Source: an uncultured Ectothiorhodospiraceae bacterium
GTDB lineage: Bacteria; Pseudomonadota; Gammaproteobacteria; UBA9214
Reading direction: 5' to 3'
DNA: 12,604 nt
Assembly (NCBI GenBank): GCA_947258945.1
Contig: CAMYKJ010000033.1
Coordinates: forward strand, 1-12,604
The notes under the pieces were generated by a model, which saw only the letters and a program-made list of their open reading frames with translations, ran no database searches and was not told the origin of the DNA. Shown here piece by piece: positions 6,472-12,604 of this stretch; the first letter of the stretch is position 1, and every line of letters starts with the position of its first letter. A program made the position numbers and the translations under genes.

Positions 6472-8796
6472 ATGAAAAACATGGCCAGCGCATACGGTGA
6501 ATGGGTAATCAGGTGGCGCTATGTCATCCTGCTGGCGACGCTCATCCTGGTGGCACTCGCGGCCAGCGGGGCACGGTTCCTGACCTTCAAGACCGATTAC
6601 CGGGTCTTCTTCAGCGAGGACAATCCGCAGCTGCTGGCCTTCGAGGAGCTGCAGAACACCTATACCAAGACGGACAATGTCCTGTTCGTGCTGGCACCGA
6701 AAGATGGCAATGTGTTCACGCCGGAGACGCTGGCGAGCGTGGCCGCCCTGACCACCGAGGCCTGGCAGCTGCCGTATTCCCTGCGTGTCGATTCCCTTAC
6801 CAATTACCAGCATACCCGCGCCGAGGGTGATGACCTGATTGTCGATGACCTGGTGCCGGACCCGTCGGCGCTCACGGCGGAGCAGCTGCAGGACATCCGC
6901 GCGATCGCGGTCAACGAACCGTTGCTGGTCAGTCGTCTGATCTCGGCCGATGGCCGCGTCACGGGCGTCAACGTCACCATCCAGTTGCCGGACGAGGGGA
7001 CCGGCAAGGAAGTACCGGCCATCACCGACATGGCGAGAAAAATGGTCGACCAGGCCAGGGCCGATAACCCGGACCTGGATATCTATCTCACCGGCATGGT
7101 CATCTTGAACAACAGCTTTCCCGAGGTCAGCGTGCGCGACCAGAAAACGCTGATCCCGCTCATGTTTGCAATCGTGCTGATTACGCTGGCACTGCTGCTG
7201 CGCTCGGTGCCGTCGATGATCGGTACGTTCCTGGTCATTTCGTTCAGCATCGTGACCGCGATGGGGCTGGCGGGCTGGCTGGGATTTTACCTGACGCCGC
7301 CGTCCGCCTCGTCACCGCCCATTGTGCTGACCCTGGCCGTGGCCGACTGCGTGCATGTGCTGGTGAGCATGCTTTACTACATGCGCAAGGGCATGGACAA
7401 GCACAGTGCCATCGCCAACAGTCTGCGCATCAACATGCAGCCGATTTTCCTGACGTCGCTGACGACCGTGATCGGCTTCATGAGCATGAACTTCAGTGAT
7501 GCACCCCCGTTCAGGGACCTGGGCAATATCGTTGCCATGGGCGTGGCCGCGGCGTTTGTCTTTTCCGTGACCTTCCTGCCGGCCTTCATGGCGGTCGTCC
7601 CGCTACGCGTCAAGCCCGACTCTGTAAGCCGCACGGAGCGCATGGACCACTTTGCGAATTTTGTCGTGGCCCGGCAGCATGCGCTGTTCTGGGTGTCGGG
7701 TATCGTGATCATCGTGCTGATTGCCCTGATCCCGCGCAACGAACTGAACGATGAATTCGTCAAGTATTTCGACGACTCCATCCCGTTCAGGACGGCCACG
7801 GACTTCGCCAGCGAAAATCTTACCGGCATCTATACCATTGACTATTCACTTGGTAACGGCGAAGTCGGCGGGATCAATGAGCCGGCGTTCATGAAAGATG
7901 TGCAACGGTTTGCGAACTGGTATCGGGAACAGCCGGGTGTGCTGCACGTCAATACGCTGACCGACATCATGCGCCGTCTCAACAAGAACATGCACGCCGA
8001 CGATCCGTCCTGGTACCGGTTGCCGGACGAGCGCGAGCTGTCGGCACAATACCTGTTGCTGTACGAGATGTCCCTGCCATACGGCCTGGACCTGAACAAC
8101 CAGATCGATATCGACAAGTCGGCCACGCGCATGACGGTGACGATGGAGAGCGTGTCCAGCAACACCCTGCTGTCAGTCGAGGCAAGTGCACAGCGATGGC
8201 TGGAGGAGAACGCACCGTACATGAAATCCGGCGGCGCCAGTCCGTCGGTCATGTTCGCCTATATCGGGCAGCGTAATATCCGCAGCATGCTGATCGGTGC
8301 CAGCATCGCACTGGTGCTGATTTCCATGATCCTGGTGGTGGCGTTGCGGTCGTTCAAGATCGGGCTGATCAGCCTGATACCCAATCTCGCACCGGCCGGC
8401 ATGGGTTTCGGCCTGTGGGGGCTGCTATCCGGCCAGATCGGCCTCGGCATGTCCGTCGTCATGGGCATGACGCTGGGTATCGTGGTCGACGATACCGTGC
8501 ATTTTCTCAGCAAGTACCTGCGCGCACGGCGCGAGCAGGGCCTGGGTACGGAAGACGCGGTACGCTATGCCTTTCACACCGTCGGTATCGCGCTGCTGGT
8601 CACCACGCTGGTGCTGATCGCCGGTTTCATGGTGCTGACGCAGTCGGCCTTCAAGCTCAACGCGGACATGGGACTGCTGACGGCAATCACCATCGGCCTG
8701 GCGCTGATTGCCGACTTTATCTTTCTGCCGCCGCTGCTGATGAAGGCCGACCGGTCTGCAGCCGTGCCCGTAACAGGCGGTGTACCGGCGGACTAG
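6472..8796 (+). CDS. RND superfamily / MMPL-family membrane transporter
   Basis: The 774-residue protein has the duplicated RND layout: TM1 at about 17-35, a periplasmic domain at 36-222, a helix bundle TM2-6 at 226-378, TM7 at 403-420, a second periplasmic domain at 421-600 and TM8-12 at 604-757. Acidic residues stand in both central helices: ADCVHVL (291-297) in the first half and VDDTVHFL (672-679) in the second, where proton-relay residues sit in this superfamily. Length and layout fit the MMPL/'predicted RND exporter' group, not the roughly 1000-residue AcrB type. Substrate is unknown: lipids, hopanoids or small hydrophobic molecules are possible. No membrane-fusion or outer-membrane partner lies beside it. 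ATG 6472 was chosen, with ATG 6481 (three codons later) equally possible; the Shine-Dalgarno is poor (AAGAAAAG). It ends 25 bases from the convergent dsrE-like gene. Confidence 0.93.
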   Translation: MKNMASAYGEWVIRWRYVILLATLILVALAASGARFLTFKTDYRVFFSEDNPQLLAFEELQNTYTKTDNVLFVLAPKDGNVFTPETLASVAALTTEAWQLPYSLRVDSLTNYQHTRAEGDDLIVDDLVPDPSALTAEQLQDIRAIAVNEPLLVSRLISADGRVTGVNVTIQLPDEGTGKEVPAITDMARKMVDQARADNPDLDIYLTGMVILNNSFPEVSVRDQKTLIPLMFAIVLITLALLLRSVPSMIGTFLVISFSIVTAMGLAGWLGFYLTPPSASSPPIVLTLAVADCVHVLVSMLYYMRKGMDKHSAIANSLRINMQPIFLTSLTTVIGFMSMNFSDAPPFRDLGNIVAMGVAAAFVFSVTFLPAFMAVVPLRVKPDSVSRTERMDHFANFVVARQHALFWVSGIVIIVLIALIPRNELNDEFVKYFDDSIPFRTATDFASENLTGIYTIDYSLGNGEVGGINEPAFMKDVQRFANWYREQPGVLHVNTLTDIMRRLNKNMHADDPSWYRLPDERELSAQYLLLYEMSLPYGLDLNNQIDIDKSATRMTVTMESVSSNTLLSVEASAQRWLEENAPYMKSGGASPSVMFAYIGQRNIRSMLIGASIALVLISMILVVALRSFKIGLISLIPNLAPAGMGFGLWGLLSGQIGLGMSVVMGMTLGIVVDDTVHFLSKYLRARREQGLGTEDAVRYAFHTVGIALLVTTLVLIAGFMVLTQSAFKLNADMGLLTAITIGLALIADFIFLPPLLMKADRSAAVPVTGGVPAD

Positions 8797-8821
8797 CGAT
8801 TACCGAAACGGTCGGACGCCG

Positions 8822-9328
8822 TCAGCGAATCTCCTCGATTGAAAGCCGTTTCTCCACCACGGTCGGAGTAATCAGCGCATGCCCCTGCAATTGCCAGTGG
8901 GCCAGTTCGGTGATCGCGGACGGTACCACGTCGACAAACTCGTAGAACGCATCGGGGGCATAGTCATAATCTACCGCTGCCAGTCCGCAGACCTTGAACT
9001 CGACGCCGAGGCTGGCGTAGTAGCGCATCCGCTCGACCGCATCACGGTACTTCGCGTAGTTCTTGCGTGCGACGGTGACGATTTCGGTACCGTGGATGAC
9101 GACCTTGATATCGAGAAACTCGGGGGCCATGCCGTAGGGATCATCCATCAGGGGATTGATCAGTGAACGAATCCAGTACAGGGCCGAATTGATCTTGTCC
9201 GGGTCATCGAAATAAAAGTCGAAGACGACCTTCTGTTCACTGTAGGGTGTTTCTACCTCGGTCGATGTTTCCCCGGCCAGGGCCTGTGTAAACACTGCAG
9301 CTGTCAGTAACAGGATAATGGTTTTCAT
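8822..9328 (-). CDS. Periplasmic DsrE/DsrF-like protein
   Basis: The 168-residue product starts with a signal peptide (MKTIILLLTAAVFTQALA, residues 1-18). The mature part resembles the DsrE/DsrF-like fold: an N-terminal strand with FDFYFDDPDKINSAL (36-50), a central IKVVIHGTEIVTVARKNY (74-91), MRYYASLGVEFKVCGLA (101-117) and VVPSAITELAHWQLQGHALI (134-153). Cys114 is the only cysteine and sits after the third strand, where DsrE-type proteins often carry a sulfur-binding cysteine. Cytosolic DsrE proteins relay sulfur; an exported relative with one cysteine could handle periplasmic sulfur or a redox partner, but this is not shown. ATG 9328 is supported by GAGGA 6 bases upstream; a 22-residue upstream extension lacks family resemblance. 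It lies downstream of the DAHP-synthase-like gene and probably has its own promoter. Confidence 0.78.
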   Translation of the reverse strand: MKTIILLLTAAVFTQALAGETSTEVETPYSEQKVVFDFYFDDPDKINSALYWIRSLINPLMDDPYGMAPEFLDIKVVIHGTEIVTVARKNYAKYRDAVERMRYYASLGVEFKVCGLAAVDYDYAPDAFYEFVDVVPSAITELAHWQLQGHALITPTVVEKRLSIEEIR

Positions 9329-9334
9329 GCCAAT

Positions 9335-9339
9335 TCCTC
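9335..9339 (-). promoter_or_regulatory. Shine-Dalgarno GAGGA of the dsrE-like gene
   Basis: The minus strand reads GAGGAATTGGCATG. GAGGA lies 6 bases before ATG 9328 and places the start directly before the signal peptide, not at the longer upstream ATG. Confidence 0.75.
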
Positions 9340-9360
9340 GAATCGGGACAATTGGACCTA

Positions 9361-9366
9361 AGTATA
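9361..9366 (-). promoter_or_regulatory. Candidate -10 element (TATACT) upstream of the dsrE-like gene
   Basis: On the minus strand TATACT matches TATAAT at 5 of 6 bases and would start transcription near 9354, about 25 bases before ATG 9328. No acceptable -35 lies 16-18 bases upstream (the 17-base position reads TGCCGG), so an activator would be needed. The box sits inside a small dyad, TGGAC at 9353-9357 and GTCCA at 9367-9371. Low certainty. Confidence 0.35.
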
Positions 9367-9387
9367 GTCCAGCAGGCGCTTGGCCGG

Positions 9388-9403
9388 CATGCATGAATGC
9401 ATG
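9388..9403. repeat. Perfect inverted repeat CATGCAT-GA-ATGCATG
   Basis: Two 7-base arms (9388-9394 and 9397-9403) are exact reverse complements separated by GA. A 2-base gap is too tight for a good RNA hairpin, so a protein-binding dyad is more likely than a terminator. It lies in the 150-base gap upstream of the dsrE-like gene. It covers the place where a -35 would be expected for the TATACT box, centred near -41 if transcription starts at 9354. No known operator consensus is recognised. Confidence 0.5.
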
Positions 9404-9461
9404 ATCTCCCGAATGGCTGGTGCAATGCCGCCTGATCGGGGCATGGCCACCCGTGGCTGTT

Positions 9462-9478
9462 GCCGGAACGCGACCGGC
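9462..9478 (-). other. Small stem-loop directly after the DAHP-synthase-like gene
   Basis: GCCGG (9462-9466) and CCGGC (9474-9478) can pair around a 7-base loop, starting one base past the stop codon. There is no following U-run on the minus strand, so it is not a standard intrinsic terminator. It may stabilise the 3' end or be chance in GC-rich DNA. Confidence 0.25.
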
Positions 9479-10609
9479 TCAGTCAGCGCCTGAAGAGGCG
9501 TGGGCCTTCCTGGCAAGTTTCAGCCGTGCTTCATAGGCCTTTCTGGCGATACGGATATCTTCCAGAAAATAGCCGAGCTCATCCATGTGCAGTGCCTGCG
9601 GCCCATCGACCAGCGCCTTGCCCGGGTAGGGATGAAAATCCACCAGCACCATGTTGGCACCCGCGATGACGCCCTGTGCCGTGACATGGAAGATATCCAG
9701 TATGCCGTCATGCGTGGCGTCGCGTGAACCGACCGAGTGCGACGGATCGATGCACACCGGCATGCGTGTCAGGCGGTGTACGACCGGCACATGGGCGAAA
9801 TCGATGAAATTCCTGTGCGGGTCGCCCATATTGGTTTTCATGCCGCGCAGACCGAACACCACGCGCCGGTTGCCCTCGCTGGCAAGGTATTCCGCGGCAT
9901 TCAGCGATTCCTCCAGCGTGATGCCGAAACCCCGTTTCAGCAATACCGGAAAATCCGCCTCCCGGCCAATGGCCTTCAACAGTTCGAAGTTCTGGGTATT
10001 GCGCGTGCCGACCTGCAGCATGACACCGGTCGGGTTTCCGGCGTCCTCCAGCGCCTGCTGTATCTCGCGGATATGGGCATCGTGCGTGATCTCCATGGCG
10101 ATCACCTTGATGCCGTGCTTGCCGGCCAGCTCGAATACCCAGGGCAGGCAGGCCTTGCCATGGCCCTGGAACGAGTAGGGATTGGTGCGCGGCTTGTAGG
10201 CACCCATGCGGGTACAGACCTGGCCATGCTCGGCAAGTGCACGCAGCATGATTTCGACGTGTTCGGGTGTATCCACGGCACACAGGCCGGCAAACACGTT
10301 CAGGTTGTCCTGGCCGAAGCGGACGCCATGGTAATCAAAATAGGTAGGGCGCTGGTCATCGTGATGGCGCCCGAGTACGCGGTATTCCTCCGAGACGCGC
10401 ACGACACGCTCGACGCATGGCAGGCTGAGCATCTCATCGATTTGCAGAATGGCGGTGTCGCCGACCAGATAGATCTCGGTCAGCAGCTGCTGCGTGCCTT
10501 TCTCGTCGTGCACGCGGTGCTGGATGTTTTCCAGGTTGGACAGGAATTCCAGCAGTTGCCGGTATTCGGTGCTGTCCTTGTCTGTGTCAGGTGCGAGTAT
10601 GAGGATCAT
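9479..10609 (-). CDS. Divergent type I-beta DAHP synthase-like protein
   Basis: The 376-residue protein has an N-terminal ferredoxin-like domain (about 1-85) as in Thermotoga maritima DAHP synthase, then a TIM barrel. Recognisable barrel motifs are GAYKPRTNPYSFQG (136-149), GTRNTQNFELLK (201-212), VLLKRGF (222-228), IDPSHSVG (287-294) and VDFHP...ALVDG (323-336). Candidate metal ligands are Cys110, His291, Asp324 (Glu in characterised enzymes) and Asp335. The usual GPCSVE is GLCAVD (108-113) and the usual CERG is GLRG (253-256). DAHP synthase joins phosphoenolpyruvate and erythrose-4-phosphate at the head of the shikimate pathway. The family assignment is firm, but the exact reaction is uncertain given these changes. 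ATG 10609 has GGGATA about 5 bases upstream. It follows aguB after 97 - 9 = 88 bases. Confidence 0.85.
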   Translation of the reverse strand: MILILAPDTDKDSTEYRQLLEFLSNLENIQHRVHDEKGTQQLLTEIYLVGDTAILQIDEMLSLPCVERVVRVSEEYRVLGRHHDDQRPTYFDYHGVRFGQDNLNVFAGLCAVDTPEHVEIMLRALAEHGQVCTRMGAYKPRTNPYSFQGHGKACLPWVFELAGKHGIKVIAMEITHDAHIREIQQALEDAGNPTGVMLQVGTRNTQNFELLKAIGREADFPVLLKRGFGITLEESLNAAEYLASEGNRRVVFGLRGMKTNMGDPHRNFIDFAHVPVVHRLTRMPVCIDPSHSVGSRDATHDGILDIFHVTAQGVIAGANMVLVDFHPYPGKALVDGPQALHMDELGYFLEDIRIARKAYEARLKLARKAHASSGAD

Positions 10610-10627
10610 GCGTCTATCCCTGTTGTT

Positions 10628-10660
10628 GTCTGCTGGCGAATGGTCGTCACCAGGTCAGAC
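10628..10660 (-). other. Imperfect stem-loop in the leader of the DAHP-synthase-like gene
   Basis: GTCTG plus CTGG (10628-10636) can pair with CCAG and CAGAC (10650-10653, 10656-10660), with a 2-base bulge and a 13-base loop. A competing hairpin TGGT-CGTC-ACCA lies at 10641-10652. It lies in the 88-base gap between aguB and the DAHP-synthase-like gene, ending about 19 bases before its ATG. There is no U-run. A regulatory role is only a possibility. Confidence 0.25.
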
Positions 10661-10697
10661 AGTGTAAATGCCGGCGATTTCCCGTAACTGATGTATA

Positions 10698-11588
10698 TCA
10701 ACTCCGGTAGCGTTTCAGCAGGTCTCCATAGGCATCGATGCGGCGGTCACGAAAAAACGGCCAGATCGTCCGCAATTCACCGCTCTGTGACAGGTCGATA
10801 TCCGCCACCAGGGTGGTCGGTGCCTCGCTGTCCGCCCGTGCCAGTATTTCGCCCTGCGGCCCGATGATACAACTGTTGCCCCAGAAACGGATGCCCGCCG
10901 CGGCGCCCGGTTCCCGCGGCTCGAAGCCGATGCGGTTGCAGGCCATGACCGGCAGGCAGTTACTGATGGCATGGGCGCGCTGGATGGTCAGCCAGGCCTC
11001 CAGTTCACTGGACCGGGTCTGCTCCGTCGCCGTGTCATCCCAGCCGATGGCCGTCGGATAAAGCAGGATCTCGGCACCGTCCAGTGCCATCAGGCGCGCC
11101 GCTTCCGGGTACCACTGGTCCCAGCAGACCAGCACACCCAGCCTGCCGAGCGAGGTCTGGATGGCGGTAAAACCCAGGTCGCCGGGTGTGAAATAGTATT
11201 TCTCGCAGTAACCCGGATCGTTCGGGATATGCATCTTGCGGTAACGGCCGGCCAGGCTGCCGTCGGTGTCCATGACGACGGCCGTATTGTGGTAGATGCC
11301 GGCGGCACGCCGTTCGAACAGCGAGGCCACGATCACGATGCCCAGGCGGGCGGCCAGTTCGCCGAGTCTCCCGGTGGTCTCGCCCGGCACCGGTTCGGCC
11401 TGGTCGAAGTGACGCGCATCCTCCTGCTGGCAGAAATACCGGCTGCGGTGCAGCTCCTGCAGCAGCACGAGTCGTGCGCCCTGTGCAGCCGCCTGTTCCA
11501 TGCCGGCGATGGACGCGGCCAGGTTCGCCTCGCGGTCATCCCCGCAGGCATGTTGCACCAGCCCGACGCGGAGTACCCGGCTACCCAT
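10698..11588 (-). CDS. aguB: N-carbamoylputrescine amidase
   Basis: The 296-residue protein of the nitrilase/carbon-nitrogen hydrolase superfamily hydrolyses N-carbamoylputrescine to putrescine, CO2 and ammonia in the cytosol. The Glu-Lys-Cys triad is visible: Glu45 in LLQELHRSRYFCQ (42-54), Lys118 in GRYRKMHIPNDPGYCEKYYF (114-133) and Cys155 in LVCWDQWYPEAARL (153-166). The AguB-type wording HIPNDPGYCEKYYFTPGDLGF and the C-terminal TIWPFFRDRRIDAYGDLLKRY support this over other nitrilase branches, as does the neighbouring aguA. ATG 11588 overlaps the aguA stop by 8 bases and gives the usual family length; a GTG at 11606 would add six residues unlike the family. There is no strong Shine-Dalgarno, so translation is probably coupled to aguA. 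Confidence 0.93.
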   Translation of the reverse strand: MGSRVLRVGLVQHACGDDREANLAASIAGMEQAAAQGARLVLLQELHRSRYFCQQEDARHFDQAEPVPGETTGRLGELAARLGIVIVASLFERRAAGIYHNTAVVMDTDGSLAGRYRKMHIPNDPGYCEKYYFTPGDLGFTAIQTSLGRLGVLVCWDQWYPEAARLMALDGAEILLYPTAIGWDDTATEQTRSSELEAWLTIQRAHAISNCLPVMACNRIGFEPREPGAAAGIRFWGNSCIIGPQGEILARADSEAPTTLVADIDLSQSGELRTIWPFFRDRRIDAYGDLLKRYRS

Positions 11589-12604
11589 GGGTCGCTGGCA
11601 GTACACCCGCCGGCAGTTGCAGCGTGGCGCAGTGCAGGCTGCCGGCCTGCCTGATCAGCGGCAGGCAATCGATCGGAATGATGGCGCGTGACGGGAAACA
11701 GTCCTGCAGGGCCTGTGCGGCAACGCGATCGGCCGGGTCATTGTAGGCAGGCATCAGGACGGCGTCGTTGATAATGAGGAAATTGGCATAGCTGGCTGGC
11801 AGGCGTTTATTATCCCCATCGAAGCAGGGTGCTGGCAAGGGCAGGGGCACCAGGCGGTAGTCCCGGCCGGTAGCGCTGGCAAATGCCTGCAGCTGCGCCG
11901 CCATGGCCTTGAGTGGCCGATAGTGTGGATCATCGTTTTGCTCGCAGCTGCTGAAAGCAATGGTATCGGCTGAACAGAAACGCGCGAGCATGTCGACATG
12001 GCCGTCCGTGTCATCACCGATGATCTCGCCATGATCCAGCCACAATACGCGCCTGGCGCCCAGCATCGCCTGCAGCGCCGACTCCATGTCAGCCCGCTCG
12101 GTCCCCGGGTTCCGGCCGGTGCCAAGCAGGCAGCGTGTGGTCGTCAGGAGTGTGCCGCACCCGTCGGTATCGATACTGCCGCCCTCGAGTACCAGGGAAT
12201 GACGCGCCAGTGGCAGTTCGCCGAAATGTCCGTCGGCATGCAGTGTCCGGGTGATGCCGTCATCCAGTGCGGCCGGGTACTTGCCGTCCCAGCCGTCGAA
12301 TCTGAAGTCGTGCAGTTCAGGTGCCTCGTGCTGCAACGTCACCAGCGGGCCGTAATCGCGTATCCAGGTATCATTGGAAGCGCAGCAGGCGAACACGATA
12401 TTGCCGCAGGACAGGCCGGCCTGTTCGAGGGTGTCGTGGAGGGTGTCGCGATGGGCCGCGTCGTAACAAATGATCAGCAGACGCTCATGCGCCAGAACGG
12501 CGCGGGCGATCTCGACATAGACGGGGATGATGTCGTCCAGCGCAGTGCGCCAGTCCGAGTGGCCGTGCGGCCAGGTCAGCGCAACACCGGACTGGGGTGC
12601 GAAT
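11581..12604 (-). CDS. aguA: Agmatine deiminase, 5' end outside window
   Basis: The frame stays open to the window edge, giving 340 visible residues (FAPQSGVALTWPHGHSDW at the start); perhaps ten N-terminal residues are missing. The in-frame GTG at 12396 is internal. It belongs to the Porphyromonas-type peptidylarginine deiminase / agmatine deiminase family. Signatures are SNDTWIRDYGP, LEGGSIDTDGCGTLLTT..CLL..GRNP, WLDHGEIIGDDTDGHVDMLARF and the C-terminal GSLHCATLQLP segment with the expected catalytic cysteine. The enzyme turns agmatine into N-carbamoylputrescine and ammonia, the substrate of the next gene product. The stop codon (TAG at 11583-11581) lies 5 bases inside the aguB start region. 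A general protein-arginine deiminase role is less likely given aguB next door. Confidence 0.93.
   Translation of the reverse strand, partial: FAPQSGVALTWPHGHSDWRTALDDIIPVYVEIARAVLAHERLLIICYDAAHRDTLHDTLEQAGLSCGNIVFACCASNDTWIRDYGPLVTLQHEAPELHDFRFDGWDGKYPAALDDGITRTLHADGHFGELPLARHSLVLEGGSIDTDGCGTLLTTTRCLLGTGRNPGTERADMESALQAMLGARRVLWLDHGEIIGDDTDGHVDMLARFCSADTIAFSSCEQNDDPHYRPLKAMAAQLQAFASATGRDYRLVPLPLPAPCFDGDNKRLPASYANFLIINDAVLMPAYNDPADRVAAQALQDCFPSRAIIPIDCLPLIRQAGSLHCATLQLPAGVLPATHG

Noticed and set aside
5740..6813. 357-codon open frame on the minus strand spanning the mfd 5' end, the DUF2892 gene and the transporter start
   Set aside because: It crosses three supported genes in other frames, is rich in Arg/Gly/His from frame shift, and resembles no family.
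8797..8821. Short hairpin ACCG-AAA-CGGT between the transporter and the dsrE-like gene, as a possible shared terminator
   Set aside because: The stem is only 4 bases and there is no T-run on either strand.
9737..10687. 316-codon open frame on the plus strand opposite the DAHP-synthase-like gene
   Set aside because: It mirrors a strongly conserved enzyme on the other strand and shows no domain of its own.
10607..10709. About 34-codon open frame in the aguB to DAHP-synthase gap (minus strand), ending in TGA overlapping the ATG, with Tyr and Phe codons
   Set aside because: It was considered as a leader peptide. Only a TTG at the aguB stop could start it, GGAG directly abuts that codon with no spacing, and aromatic codons are not clustered.
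1..12604. Search for mobile elements, CRISPR repeats, tRNA or rRNA genes, toxin-antitoxin or phage genes
   Set aside because: None was seen. Genes are conserved, tightly packed and similar in base composition throughout, with no sign of a recent insertion.

Overview
This is a dense 12.6 kb stretch of a GC-rich bacterial chromosome. It looks like a gammaproteobacterium, probably of the Chromatiales/Ectothiorhodospiraceae type. That placement is an inference from the protein families: a CsiV-family protein beside mfd, an S-methyl-5'-thioinosine phosphorylase (MTIP) of the Pseudomonas PA3004 type, a periplasmic DsrE-like protein and an unusual DAHP-synthase-like protein. From memory, Pseudomonas aeruginosa has the same MTIP / csiV-like / mfd order. 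No transposase, tRNA, rRNA, CRISPR array or phage gene was seen, and no gap between genes exceeds about 150 bases.

Left block, plus strand (1-1926): the 3' end of a mechanosensitive channel gene, then hpt (hypoxanthine/guanine phosphoribosyltransferase), then the MTIP gene. All three overlap end to start, so they are probably co-transcribed. MTIP releases hypoxanthine from 5'-methylthioinosine and Hpt turns hypoxanthine into IMP, so the pair covers two consecutive salvage steps.

Central block, minus strand (6350 down to 1923): a 67-residue DUF2892 membrane protein, mfd (transcription-repair coupling factor, apparent TTG start) and csiV, with gaps of 6 and 3 bases. csiV and the MTIP gene meet tail to tail and share a CTAG at their stop codons. 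A 121-base region with two face-to-face promoter candidates separates this block from a plus-strand RND/MMPL-family membrane transporter (6472-8796).

Right block, minus strand (12604 down to 8822): aguA (agmatine deiminase, 5' end cut by the window), aguB (N-carbamoylputrescine amidase, 8-base overlap), a divergent type I-beta DAHP-synthase-like protein and a periplasmic DsrE-like protein. AguA and AguB convert agmatine to putrescine. The DAHP-synthase-like gene is the least ordinary item: it keeps the fold signatures and four possible metal ligands but has altered motifs around the PEP site (GLCAVD for GPCSVE, GLRG for CERG), which may mean a changed substrate or a distinct subfamily.

The rest is mostly housekeeping. 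No clearly new multi-gene defence or mobile system was found.
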